A model generated the notes under the pieces. It worked only from the letters and a program-made list of their open reading frames with translations, did not search any database and had not been told where the DNA came from. The translations under genes and the position numbers were made by a program. This document shows positions 43,709 to 50,634 of a stretch of DNA of 64,000 nt, one piece after another. Source of the DNA: JAKVBH01 sp049800955. GTDB taxonomy: Bacteria > Pseudomonadota > Alphaproteobacteria > Rhodobacterales > Rhodobacteraceae. The stretch lies in the NCBI RefSeq assembly GCF_049800955.1, contig NZ_JBNAGA010000001.1, forward strand, positions 1,674,001 through 1,738,000, given 5' to 3'. Every line of letters begins with the position of its first letter. The first letter of the stretch is position 1.

Positions 43709-43746
43709 TTGACAGGACCGGCTGGTTCGTGTTGTTAGCGGTAACA
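43709..43746 (+). promoter_or_regulatory. promoter element and TGTTA/TAACA operator ahead of the second gap gene
   Basis: TTGACA (43709-43714) is a perfect -35 box. The palindrome TGTTAGCGGTAACA (43733-43746) begins 18 bp later, so it overlaps the expected -10 and start region, a position suited to a repressor. Its arms are perfectly symmetric with a central CG, which is typical of LacI-family operators and fits the CceR-type motif as I remember it. Confidence 0.55.
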
Positions 43747-43852
43747 GAACGGGGCGGGGCACGGGCTGAACGCAGCTGCAAGGGCATAGCCTGACGCAGC
43801 ACCCACCATGTCACGCCGTCACAAAGACAAAAAATGCATAAGGACCAGACGG

Positions 43853-44854
43853 ATGGCTGTGAAAGTTGCAATTAACGGGTTCGGTCGGATTGGCCGCAAC
43901 GTACTCCGCGCGATCATCGAATCCGGGCGGACAGACATCGAGGTTGTGGCCATCAATGATCTGGGCCCTGTCGAAACCAACGCGCATTTGCTGCAATACG
44001 ATACAGTGCATGGCCGCTTTCCCGCGCAGGTGACCGTGTCGGGCGAGAGCATCGATGTGGGACGTGGCCCCATGGCTGTCACCGCCATGCGCAATCCTGC
44101 GGATCTTCCGTGGTCAGACGTGGATGTCGTGCTGGAATGCACAGGCATCTTCACCTCCAAGGACGCCTGCCAGGCCCATCTCGAGAACGGCTCCAGCCGC
44201 GTTCTGATTTCTGCGCCCGGCAAGGACGCAGACAAAACCATCGTCTATGGCGTGAACGACAATGAGCTGACAGCCGAGGATGTGATTGTCTCCAACGCAT
44301 CCTGCACGACCAACTGCCTTGCGCCCGTGGCCAAGGTCCTCAATGACGCCATCGGCATCAAACGCGGCTTCATGACCACCGTGCACAGCTATACAGGCGA
44401 TCAGCCGACGCTCGATACGATGCACAAGGATCTCTACCGCGCCCGCGCGGCGGCCATGTCCATGATCCCGACGTCTACGGGCGCTGCGAAAGCGGTTGGT
44501 CTGGTCCTGCCCGAGCTCAACGGCAAGCTTGACGGTGTGGCCATCCGGGTGCCGACGCCGAATGTCTCAGTGGTCGACCTCACCTTTGAAGCCAACCGCG
44601 ACACAAGCGTCGACGAGATCAATGACGCGATCCGCGCCGCCGCCAATGGCCCGCTCAAAGGTGTGTTGGGCGCGACAGATCACAAGCTGGTCTCCATGGA
44701 CTTCAACCATGATCCCCACAGCTCCATTTTCGCCACGGATCAAACCAAGGTCATGGACGGCAATATGTGTCGTATCCTGAGCTGGTATGACAACGAATGG
44801 GGTTTCTCCAACCGGATGGCCGATACCGCAATTGCCATGGCCAAGTTTCTGTAA
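43853..44854 (+). CDS. gap: type I glyceraldehyde-3-phosphate dehydrogenase, paralogue 2 (NAD type)
   Basis: A 333-residue GAPDH with VAINGFGRIGR, the NAD-specificity Asp36 (VAINDLG) and catalytic Cys151 in SNASCTTNCLAP; the loop at 189-190 is Thr-Met. This is the expected glycolytic NAD enzyme. It is a tandem paralogue of the gene at 42440-43441, of identical length, so the pair arose by duplication and then diverged in cofactor residues. I chose the ATG at 43853, with AAGGA upstream. A terminator follows. Confidence 0.95.
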   Translation: MAVKVAINGFGRIGRNVLRAIIESGRTDIEVVAINDLGPVETNAHLLQYDTVHGRFPAQVTVSGESIDVGRGPMAVTAMRNPADLPWSDVDVVLECTGIFTSKDACQAHLENGSSRVLISAPGKDADKTIVYGVNDNELTAEDVIVSNASCTTNCLAPVAKVLNDAIGIKRGFMTTVHSYTGDQPTLDTMHKDLYRARAAAMSMIPTSTGAAKAVGLVLPELNGKLDGVAIRVPTPNVSVVDLTFEANRDTSVDEINDAIRAAANGPLKGVLGATDHKLVSMDFNHDPHSSIFATDQTKVMDGNMCRILSWYDNEWGFSNRMADTAIAMAKFL

Positions 44855-44878
44855 CCCATAATTATGGTACGAGTTCAC

Positions 44879-44917
44879 GGGCGCGTGAGGGAAGTTGACC
44901 CTTCACGCGCCTTTTTT
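44879..44917 (+). terminator. intrinsic terminator of the second gap gene
   Basis: GGCGCGTGAGGG pairs with CCCTTCACGCGCC (one bulged base, 7-base loop) and is followed by TTTTTT, 25 bp after the stop codon. Confidence 0.9.
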
Positions 44918-44956
44918 GTGGTTATCTCAGCGTAAATTCACGAGGGGCACCACACC

Positions 44957-45436
44957 ATGGCACGTAAAACCACCAAGCGGCGCAAATCACAGGACGCACA
45001 ACCTGCCGCCCCGAAACCCACCAACCGTCGCGACACACTCAAAACGCTGGCGCTTTTTGGCGCGGGCGCGGCCGTTCTGGGCGGCGGTGGTACAGCGCTG
45101 GCTCTCGATTTTCGCAAAAAGCTCGCCGAGACGGACCTGAGCAGGATCGGCAATGGCATGGCCACGATCGTGCAAATCCACGATCCGCAATGCGCGCTCT
45201 GCACCGCGCTTCAAAAAGCCACACGCAAGGCCTTGCGCCAATGCAAAGATGCCGCCCAAACCCAATATCTCGTGGCCAACATCACAACTCTGGAAGGCGC
45301 GGAGTTTCAGGCGCGCATGGGGTTGCCCAATGTGACCCTCGTCTTTCTTGATGGCGCAGGAAAGCACGTGCACACGATCCAGGGCGTGACCCCAGCCGAT
45401 GAGATCAAGCGCGAAATTCAGGAACGCTTCGCGTAA
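44957..45436 (+). CDS. membrane-anchored thioredoxin-like hypothetical protein
   Basis: A 159-residue protein. A very basic N-terminus (KTTKRRKSQ) with NRRDTLKTLALFGAGAAVLGGGG is followed by one hydrophobic segment (about residues 30-50), which could be a twin-arginine signal or an anchor. The rest looks thioredoxin-like: VQIHDPQCALCTALQ has a CxxC pair, and VTLVFLDGAGKHVHTIQGV resembles the strands after the cis-Pro. A periplasmic thiol or copper-handling role is possible but unproven. A weak stem-loop (GCCTTGC / GCAAGGC, 45471-45491) follows the gene. Confidence 0.65.
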   Translation: MARKTTKRRKSQDAQPAAPKPTNRRDTLKTLALFGAGAAVLGGGGTALALDFRKKLAETDLSRIGNGMATIVQIHDPQCALCTALQKATRKALRQCKDAAQTQYLVANITTLEGAEFQARMGLPNVTLVFLDGAGKHVHTIQGVTPADEIKREIQERFA

Positions 45437-45598
45437 CCACCTGAAAAGATTGTTAACCTTACCTCGGGGAGCCTTGCAAAAACTGCAAGGCGGGCCTGAC
45501 AAGCTGTGCATTGTTAGCGCCACCAACTTGCTTATGTACGGGGTGTCAGTGGTTCAAAGACCACGCAACTCCAAACCCTCTTGAAAGGAGGCACGAAC

Positions 45599-45763
45599 AT
45601 GAGCAGTGTTTTCACAGAACTCCAAAAACGGTACCAAAAGCGCGCATCCTACCTGCGCACCGTCGACGCCCTGCGCAATATGCCTGTGGATGTCGCATTG
45701 GATCTCGATATCTATCCCGGCGATGCCGAGAAGATCGCGTATAAAGCAGTTTACGGCGAGTAA
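45599..45763 (+). CDS. small DUF1127-like protein
   Basis: A 54-residue basic/acidic helical protein starting MSSVFTELQKRYQKRASY. The middle, LRTVDALRNMPVDVALDL, has the spacing of the DUF1127/YjiS motif, in which Arg-rich small proteins carry an Arg-x-L-x-x-L pattern; the match is weak. It has a strong ribosome site (AAAGGAGGCACGAAC), which suggests high expression. Proteins of this class bind RNA in some Rhodobacter species. The 5' region (45437-45598) contains small hairpins. Confidence 0.6.
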   Translation: MSSVFTELQKRYQKRASYLRTVDALRNMPVDVALDLDIYPGDAEKIAYKAVYGE

Positions 45764-45786
45764 AACACTTCGACGGAAACCTGATG

Positions 45787-45856
45787 CACCGCGTTTCACG
45801 AAAACGCGGGTGCTTGGCAGTGTCGTCGTGATCCAGGTTTTTCGCGGAGTACCATA
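45787..45856 (-). repeat. dispersed repeat element, copy A
   Basis: Read on the minus strand, this segment contains CTGGATCAC, CACTGCCAAGCACCCGC and TTTTCGTGAAACGCG. The same order of blocks occurs at 50554-50632 on the plus strand with small changes. It includes a local hairpin (CCGCGTTT / AAACGCGG). It lies between the convergent small DUF1127-like gene and coaD. Confidence 0.6.
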
Positions 45857-45898
45857 ACACCGGCCTGCGATGAAAAGACTGCCTGCCTCTGTCGCACT

Positions 45899-46393
45899 CT
45901 AGCGATCGAGGCGGGCCAAAAGCGCCTCTTTGACCGCAGGCGTGACAAATTTCGACACATCCCCCCCAAGCCGCGCAATCTCCTTGACCAGCTTGGAGGC
46001 AATGGCCTGATGCTTCGCCTCCGCCATCAGGAATACCGTCTCAATATCATCATTGAGCGCGCGGTTCATTCCAACCATCTGAAATTCATACTCAAAATCC
46101 GCAACAGCCCGGAGCCCGCGAATAATCACGCCTGCGCCCACGTCCTTGGCACAATCGATCAGGAGGTTCTCAAAGGGATGCGCCACGATTTCCACGCCGG
46201 TTTGTTCGGACAAAGCCGCGCATTCCGTCTCGATCATGGCAACCCGATCTTCGAGCGGAAAAAGCGGGCCCTTGTCACGATTGATCGCAACACCAATCAC
46301 CAACCTGTCCACAAGAGCCGTGGCACGGCGGATGATATCCATGTGCCCCAGGGTCACCGGATCAAAGGTTCCCGGGTAAAGTCCAACGCGCAT
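45899..46393 (-). CDS. coaD: phosphopantetheine adenylyltransferase
   Basis: A 164-residue nucleotidyltransferase that makes dephospho-CoA from 4'-phosphopantetheine and ATP. It has GLYPGTFDPVTLGHMDIIRRA (the T/HxGH motif), FEYEFQMVGMNRAL and AIASKLVKEIARLGGDVS near the C-terminus. GGAGGGACAGGA precedes the ATG. It lies downstream of the CBS-domain gene on the same strand. Confidence 0.96.
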   Translation of the reverse strand: MRVGLYPGTFDPVTLGHMDIIRRATALVDRLVIGVAINRDKGPLFPLEDRVAMIETECAALSEQTGVEIVAHPFENLLIDCAKDVGAGVIIRGLRAVADFEYEFQMVGMNRALNDDIETVFLMAEAKHQAIASKLVKEIARLGGDVSKFVTPAVKEALLARLDR

Positions 46394-46490
46394 TCCTGTC
46401 CCTCCGGTCTCGCGGCCGTTTGCGCGGAGAAAGCCTCAAATCGCCGTCCGGTTCAAGCGGTCAGGTGTCGCGGGGGAGAAAGTCGCGCGA

Positions 46491-46925
46491 TCAATGGCCC
46501 ATTATCATGCCTTCAAGGGCATCCTTCTCCATGGCAACTTCGGACAACTTGGCTTTGACCACATCTCCCAAAGTCACGATCCCCACAAGCGCGCCGTCAT
46601 CAATCACGGGCATATGGCGGAACCGGCCTGCGGTCATGGTGGCCAGAACTGTGTCCACATTGTCCTCCCGCGACGCAGTCTTGAGCTCAGAGGTCATGTA
46701 GTCCGAAACAGCATCGCTCAGGCAGGTTGCCCCGCGCGCTGCCAGCTCGCGCACGATATCCCGCTCCGACAAGATCCCATCCGCGGTCTGGCCAGACTTG
46801 GAGACAATGACCGTCCCGATCCGCTTTTCCGCCAGAATCTTGGCCGCCTCAGAGATCAATGTCCCCGGTGAAACAGTCACAACAGCTTGATCTGATTTGG
46901 AATTCAGGATTTGTTGCACGAGCAT
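46491..46925 (-). CDS. tandem CBS-domain protein
   Basis: A 144-residue protein made of two CBS domains: VTVSPGTLISEAAKILAEKRI with GILSERDIVRELA (residues about 15-70), and ASREDNVDTVLATMTAGRFRH with GIVTLGDVVKAKL (about 80-135). Such stand-alone CBS pairs bind adenine nucleotides and act as energy or redox sensors; the partner is unknown. I chose the ATG at 46925, with AAGGGACAG upstream. The LysR gene lies just upstream on the same strand. Confidence 0.88.
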   Translation of the reverse strand: MLVQQILNSKSDQAVVTVSPGTLISEAAKILAEKRIGTVIVSKSGQTADGILSERDIVRELAARGATCLSDAVSDYMTSELKTASREDNVDTVLATMTAGRFRHMPVIDDGALVGIVTLGDVVKAKLSEVAMEKDALEGMIMGH

Positions 46926-46991
46926 TGGCTGTCCCTTCGTCGCTTGTGATTGGCTTGTTTTCCCCAGCATCGCGGCACAGGGGGCCTTCTG

Positions 46992-47900
46992 TCAATTCTC
47001 CCTTAGGTCGAATGGGCTCTCAAGCCGGGCAATCTCGGCCCGCATCAGGGAAACCAGACGGTCCGCAAGCCGTGTCAGACGCCCGCGCTTGTGATCCTCG
47101 GCATGGCGCAAAAGGTGGAAACTCCGGGTCAGGCGGATGTCCTGCGTCAACACCGGGACCACCTCTGGCGCGGCTGGCAAGGCAAAGGCATGGCAAATCC
47201 CCAGCCCAGCGTCTTGTCGCAACAGATTGAGCTGAACCGATGCGGAATTTGACCCGAAATGCACACCGCCCAAGCCCAGCTCGCGCATGTAATCCAGCTC
47301 GGCATCAAAAATCATGTCCGGGATATAGCCGACCATAGGGTGGTGTCGCAGGTCTGCGCGCGCTTGCACCGGCCCATGGGCCGCGAGATAGCGGCGCGAG
47401 CCCGCCAGAAGCAACGTATAGTCGCAAATCTTCTGCACCATGAGCCGCCCCCCTGTCGGGCGCGAGACCGTGATCGCCAGATCGGCCTCCCGTTTGGAGA
47501 GGTTCACCACCCGTGGGAGGGCCAGAATTTGCAACTCCAGCGCCGGATTCTCGGCAACCAGCCGCGCGCAGACCTGAGGCAGGAGATAGTTCGCGCACCC
47601 ATCCGGCGCGCCGATCCGGACCTGACCGGCCAAGCCTTCACTGGGCTCTCCCAAGGCCTCCACCGCCGCATGCGCCGCGATTTCAGCTTGCTCTGCCGCA
47701 GGCAAAAGCCGCATGCCCGCCTCGGACAGCGCATAGCCTCTGGGCGACTTGAGAAAGAGCACTTGCCCCAACCGCTCCTCGAGCCGCGCCAATCGCCGCC
47801 CGACCGTCGCCGCATCCAGACGCAAGGCCCGCCCGGCGCCTGACAGGGTTTCGGCCCGTGCTGTTGCGAGGAATATGCGCAGATCGTCCCAATCATCCAT
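46992..47900 (-). CDS. LysR-family transcriptional regulator
   Basis: A 302-residue regulator with an N-terminal winged helix (DDLRIFLATARAETLSGAGRALRLDAATVGRRLARLEE) and a C-terminal co-inducer domain. It is divergent from mmsA and therefore may control it. GGAGG lies 6 bases upstream of the ATG at 47900. A TTGCAA-AA-TTGCAA repeat (47913-47926), which fits the T-N11-A pattern of LysR sites, lies in the gap right next to it. Confidence 0.88.
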   Translation of the reverse strand: MDDWDDLRIFLATARAETLSGAGRALRLDAATVGRRLARLEERLGQVLFLKSPRGYALSEAGMRLLPAAEQAEIAAHAAVEALGEPSEGLAGQVRIGAPDGCANYLLPQVCARLVAENPALELQILALPRVVNLSKREADLAITVSRPTGGRLMVQKICDYTLLLAGSRRYLAAHGPVQARADLRHHPMVGYIPDMIFDAELDYMRELGLGGVHFGSNSASVQLNLLRQDAGLGICHAFALPAAPEVVPVLTQDIRLTRSFHLLRHAEDHKRGRLTRLADRLVSLMRAEIARLESPFDLREN

Positions 47901-47912
47901 GAGCTCGCCTCC

Positions 47913-47926
47913 TTGCAAAATTGCAA
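47913..47926. promoter_or_regulatory. candidate LysR-type operator between lysR and mmsA
   Basis: Two TTGCAA hexamers, each palindromic, separated by AA. The first T and an A twelve bases later give the T-N11-A spacing. It is 13 bp from the regulator ATG and 91 bp from the mmsA ATG. Confidence 0.35.
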
Positions 47927-48017
47927 TATGCTTTTGCCATCATGCCCCTTTGTCATGCATCTCCGCAATGCTAGAGGGATGGAAACTGGACCAGTTCACA
48001 TCTTGAGGAGAGATCGC

Positions 48018-49517
48018 ATGCAACAGCTGTCCCATTACATGAATGGCGCCCACGTGGCGGGCACATCAGGCCGGAGCGCTGATGTGTTCAATCCCGCCAC
48101 GGGCGAAGTGCAGGCGCAACTGGCCTTGGCCAGCGCCGATGAGGTCAACACCGCCGTCAAAATCGCGGCTGCCGCTCAACCGGCCTGGGGCGCGACCAAT
48201 CCGCAGCGCCGCGCCCGGGTTCTGATGCAATTCGTGCACCTGCTCAACCGTGACATGGACAAGCTCGCCGAAGCGCTCTCGCGCGAGCATGGCAAAACCT
48301 TGCCCGATGCCAAGGGCGATGTGCAGCGCGGGCTCGAAGTGGTCGAATATTGCATCGGCGCGCCGCAGATGCTCAAGGGTGAGTTCACCGATAGCGCGGG
48401 CCCCGGCATCGACATGTATTCCATGCGTCAGCCACTTGGCGTCACAGCGGGCATCACGCCGTTCAACTTCCCGGCCATGATCCCGATGTGGATGTTTGCG
48501 CCCGCCATCGCCTGCGGCAACGCTTTTATCCTCAAACCCTCCGAGCGCGATCCCTCGGTCCCGCTCATGCTCGCGGAATTGATGGAAGAAGCCGGCCTGC
48601 CCAAGGGCATCCTTCAGGTCGTGAATGGCGACAAGGAAGCTGTGGACGCGCTGCTTGATCACCCCATCGTGCAAAGCATCGGTTTTGTGGGCTCAACACC
48701 CATCGCCGAATACATCTACGCGCGCGGCTGCGCCAACGGCAAACGCGTGCAGTGTTTTGGCGGCGCGAAGAACCACATGATCATCATGCCAGACGCCGAT
48801 ATGGGCCAGGCCGCCGATGCGCTCGTGGGCGCGGGCTACGGGGCCGCAGGCGAGCGCTGCATGGCGATCTCGGTCGCGGTTCCGGTCGGCGATGAAACGG
48901 CTGATCGATTGATCGCAGAGCTTGTGCCGCGCATCGAGTCGCTGAAAGTTGGCCCCTATACGGCGGGCGATGATGTGGATTACGGACCTGTCGTGACCGC
49001 AGCTGCCAAGCAAAACATCCTCGGCCTTGTTCAATCTGGCGTTGATCAGGGCGCCGAGCTCGTGGTCGACGGACGCGACTTTTCCCTACAGGGGTATGAA
49101 GACGGCTTCTTTGTCGGGCCGCATCTTTTTGACCGTGTGACGCCTGAGATGGACATCTACCGCAAGGAAATCTTTGGCCCCGTGCTCTCAACCGTCCGTG
49201 CGGCCTCCTATGAGGAAGCCATTGGTCTGGCCATGGATCATGAATACGGCAATGGCACCGCGATTTTCACCCGGGATGGGGATGCCGCCCGGGACTTCGC
49301 CAACCGCATCAACATCGGCATGGTGGGCATCAACGTGCCAATCCCCGTCCCGCTCGCCTATCACACCTTCGGCGGCTGGAAGAAATCGGGCTTCGGGGAT
49401 CTCAACCAGCATGGTCCGGACGCCTTCAAGTTCTACACCCGCACCAAGACCGTGACGGCGCGCTGGCCGTCCGGCATCAAGGAAGGTGGCGAGTTCAACT
49501 TTAAGGCGATGGACTGA
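48018..49517 (+). CDS. mmsA: CoA-acylating methylmalonate-semialdehyde dehydrogenase
   Basis: A 499-residue aldehyde dehydrogenase-fold enzyme that turns methylmalonate semialdehyde or malonate semialdehyde into propionyl-CoA or acetyl-CoA (valine, inositol and beta-alanine breakdown). It has GVTAGITPFNFPAMIPMWM, QSIGFVGSTPIAEYIY and the catalytic Cys in GAAGERCMAISV, which is the MmsA form (no Glu partner in the usual place). The start at 48018 follows TTGAGGAGAG. The regulator is divergent. A hairpin follows. Confidence 0.93.
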   Translation: MQQLSHYMNGAHVAGTSGRSADVFNPATGEVQAQLALASADEVNTAVKIAAAAQPAWGATNPQRRARVLMQFVHLLNRDMDKLAEALSREHGKTLPDAKGDVQRGLEVVEYCIGAPQMLKGEFTDSAGPGIDMYSMRQPLGVTAGITPFNFPAMIPMWMFAPAIACGNAFILKPSERDPSVPLMLAELMEEAGLPKGILQVVNGDKEAVDALLDHPIVQSIGFVGSTPIAEYIYARGCANGKRVQCFGGAKNHMIIMPDADMGQAADALVGAGYGAAGERCMAISVAVPVGDETADRLIAELVPRIESLKVGPYTAGDDVDYGPVVTAAAKQNILGLVQSGVDQGAELVVDGRDFSLQGYEDGFFVGPHLFDRVTPEMDIYRKEIFGPVLSTVRAASYEEAIGLAMDHEYGNGTAIFTRDGDAARDFANRINIGMVGINVPIPVPLAYHTFGGWKKSGFGDLNQHGPDAFKFYTRTKTVTARWPSGIKEGGEFNFKAMD

Positions 49518-49564
49518 CCCAACCTGCCAGCCAAGGCGGGCAACACATGACGCTATGTCATCCA

Positions 49565-49605
49565 CGCTTTGGCGTCTGCGGGCTTGCTCCCATGACGCCA
49601 AAGCG
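49565..49605 (+). terminator. long-loop hairpin after mmsA
   Basis: CGCTTTGGCGTC (49565-49576) and GACGCCAAAGCG (49594-49605) form a perfect 12-bp stem with a 17-base loop, 47 bp after the mmsA stop. Only a weak T-tract (CATTTTG) follows. It ends 14 bp before the next start codon, and the -35-like TTGCTC of that gene lies in its loop, so it may also influence that promoter. Confidence 0.55.
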
Positions 49606-49619
49606 CGTAACATTTTGTA

Positions 49620-50036
49620 ATGCCGGTCAGTTATCGCATCTTCACCGACCCAGACATCGTCATCGTGACGTGGCAGGGCACGGTTGTTCTTGAAGAATCC
49701 GCGAGCAACTTCATCGAGTATTTGACCTCGGGCCACGCCTATTCAGGAACCCCTGTCCTGGCCGATTGCAGCGGCGTTACGAAGCTGGACATCGATTTTC
49801 AGGAAATGCTGCATTTCGTGTCTCAGAAGCTGTCCATTCTGGATCCGTTTGAGGTGAGCATGGTCATGGGCATTTATGCGCCGCAGGACGATGTCTTCGC
49901 CAAATGGGAAGAATACGTGCGATTGGTCTCCACGTCGGACAGACAACTCGCAGCGGTCTTCAGAACGCGCGAAGAAGCGCTTGGCTTCTTGCGCATCGAT
50001 CCGGTTGCGCTCGATACGGTCCTTGCTCAGGATTAA
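49620..50036 (+). CDS. STAS/SpoIIAA-like hypothetical protein 1
   Basis: A 138-residue soluble protein with the strand-helix alternation of SpoIIAA-like proteins: DPDIVIVTWQGTVVLEESASN, a strand PVLADCSG followed by Asp/Ser turns, and a final REEALGFLRID helix. I recognise no named domain with certainty. An in-frame TAA lies 12 bases upstream, so the ATG at 49620 is the first possible start, yet no Shine-Dalgarno sequence precedes it. TTGCTC (49584-49589) and TAACAT (49608-49613) place a transcription start at the ATG, so the mRNA may be leaderless. A paralogue follows. Confidence 0.7.
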   Translation: MPVSYRIFTDPDIVIVTWQGTVVLEESASNFIEYLTSGHAYSGTPVLADCSGVTKLDIDFQEMLHFVSQKLSILDPFEVSMVMGIYAPQDDVFAKWEEYVRLVSTSDRQLAAVFRTREEALGFLRIDPVALDTVLAQD

Positions 50037-50148
50037 CCAAAAGTCGCTCCTAAACCATCCTCCTGCGCGGCAATTTGCAACAAGGACGCCTCTCGGGATG
50101 ACCTTTTGAGCACTTGCTCCGCTGCCGGTATCCTCCTACCTGTGGTCT

Positions 50149-50541
50149 ATGCCGATCCTCATCTCGCCACGTCCGGAGTACGAACTTGTCATCGTTCATT
50201 ACGCTGGCCGGGTCACTATGGAGGAGTCGCTGGACTCGTTTCGGTCATTCATTGAAGACGCGGACCCCCTGCCGCAACGCATTCTGATCGATCTGCGTGA
50301 TGTGCAAAACTTTGACCTCCAGCTGTGGAAACTGCCCGGTATGGTGCGCTCGAAGATGCGCCTGATCAAAGACGGAATGCCCGTCATGGAAACGGCCATT
50401 ATCGCCCGCAATCCGCTTTTGAGATTTGGCACAATGGCTTACAAGAAACTGGCCGAAGGGTTTGGAAAGCAGACCGTGCATCTTTTTGACAACCGGGAGG
50501 ATGCCTTGGCGGCCCTCGGTTTGCCCGCTGATCTGCAATAG
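50149..50541 (+). CDS. STAS/SpoIIAA-like hypothetical protein 2
   Basis: A 130-residue protein that matches the preceding gene in layout: YELVIVHYAGRVTMEESLDS, then ILIDLRDVQNFD, and a C-terminal DNREDALAALG helix. They share the EES element, the aspartate turn and the RE-DAL-type end, so they are likely paralogues with divergence. No Shine-Dalgarno sequence precedes the ATG; TTGCTC (50114-50119) with a 17-bp gap to TACCTG (50137-50142) would again start transcription at the ATG. The function is unknown. Confidence 0.7.
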   Translation: MPILISPRPEYELVIVHYAGRVTMEESLDSFRSFIEDADPLPQRILIDLRDVQNFDLQLWKLPGMVRSKMRLIKDGMPVMETAIIARNPLLRFGTMAYKKLAEGFGKQTVHLFDNREDALAALGLPADLQ

Positions 50542-50553
50542 AGGCGCGTGGCG

Positions 50554-50632
50554 TATAGCATCTCGCGAACACTCTGGATTACAAAACCACTGCCAGGCAC
50601 CTGCTTTCTCATGATTTTCGTGAGGCGCGATG
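50554..50632 (+). repeat. dispersed repeat element, copy B
   Basis: The blocks CTCGCGAA, CTGGATTAC, CACTGCCAGGCACCTGC and TTTTCGTGAGGCGCG occur in the same order as in copy A (45787-45856, other strand), with an extra roughly 10-base block before TTTTCGTGA. It lies between the convergent STAS-like gene and the aconitase X gene. Confidence 0.6.
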
Positions 50633-50634
50633 TG

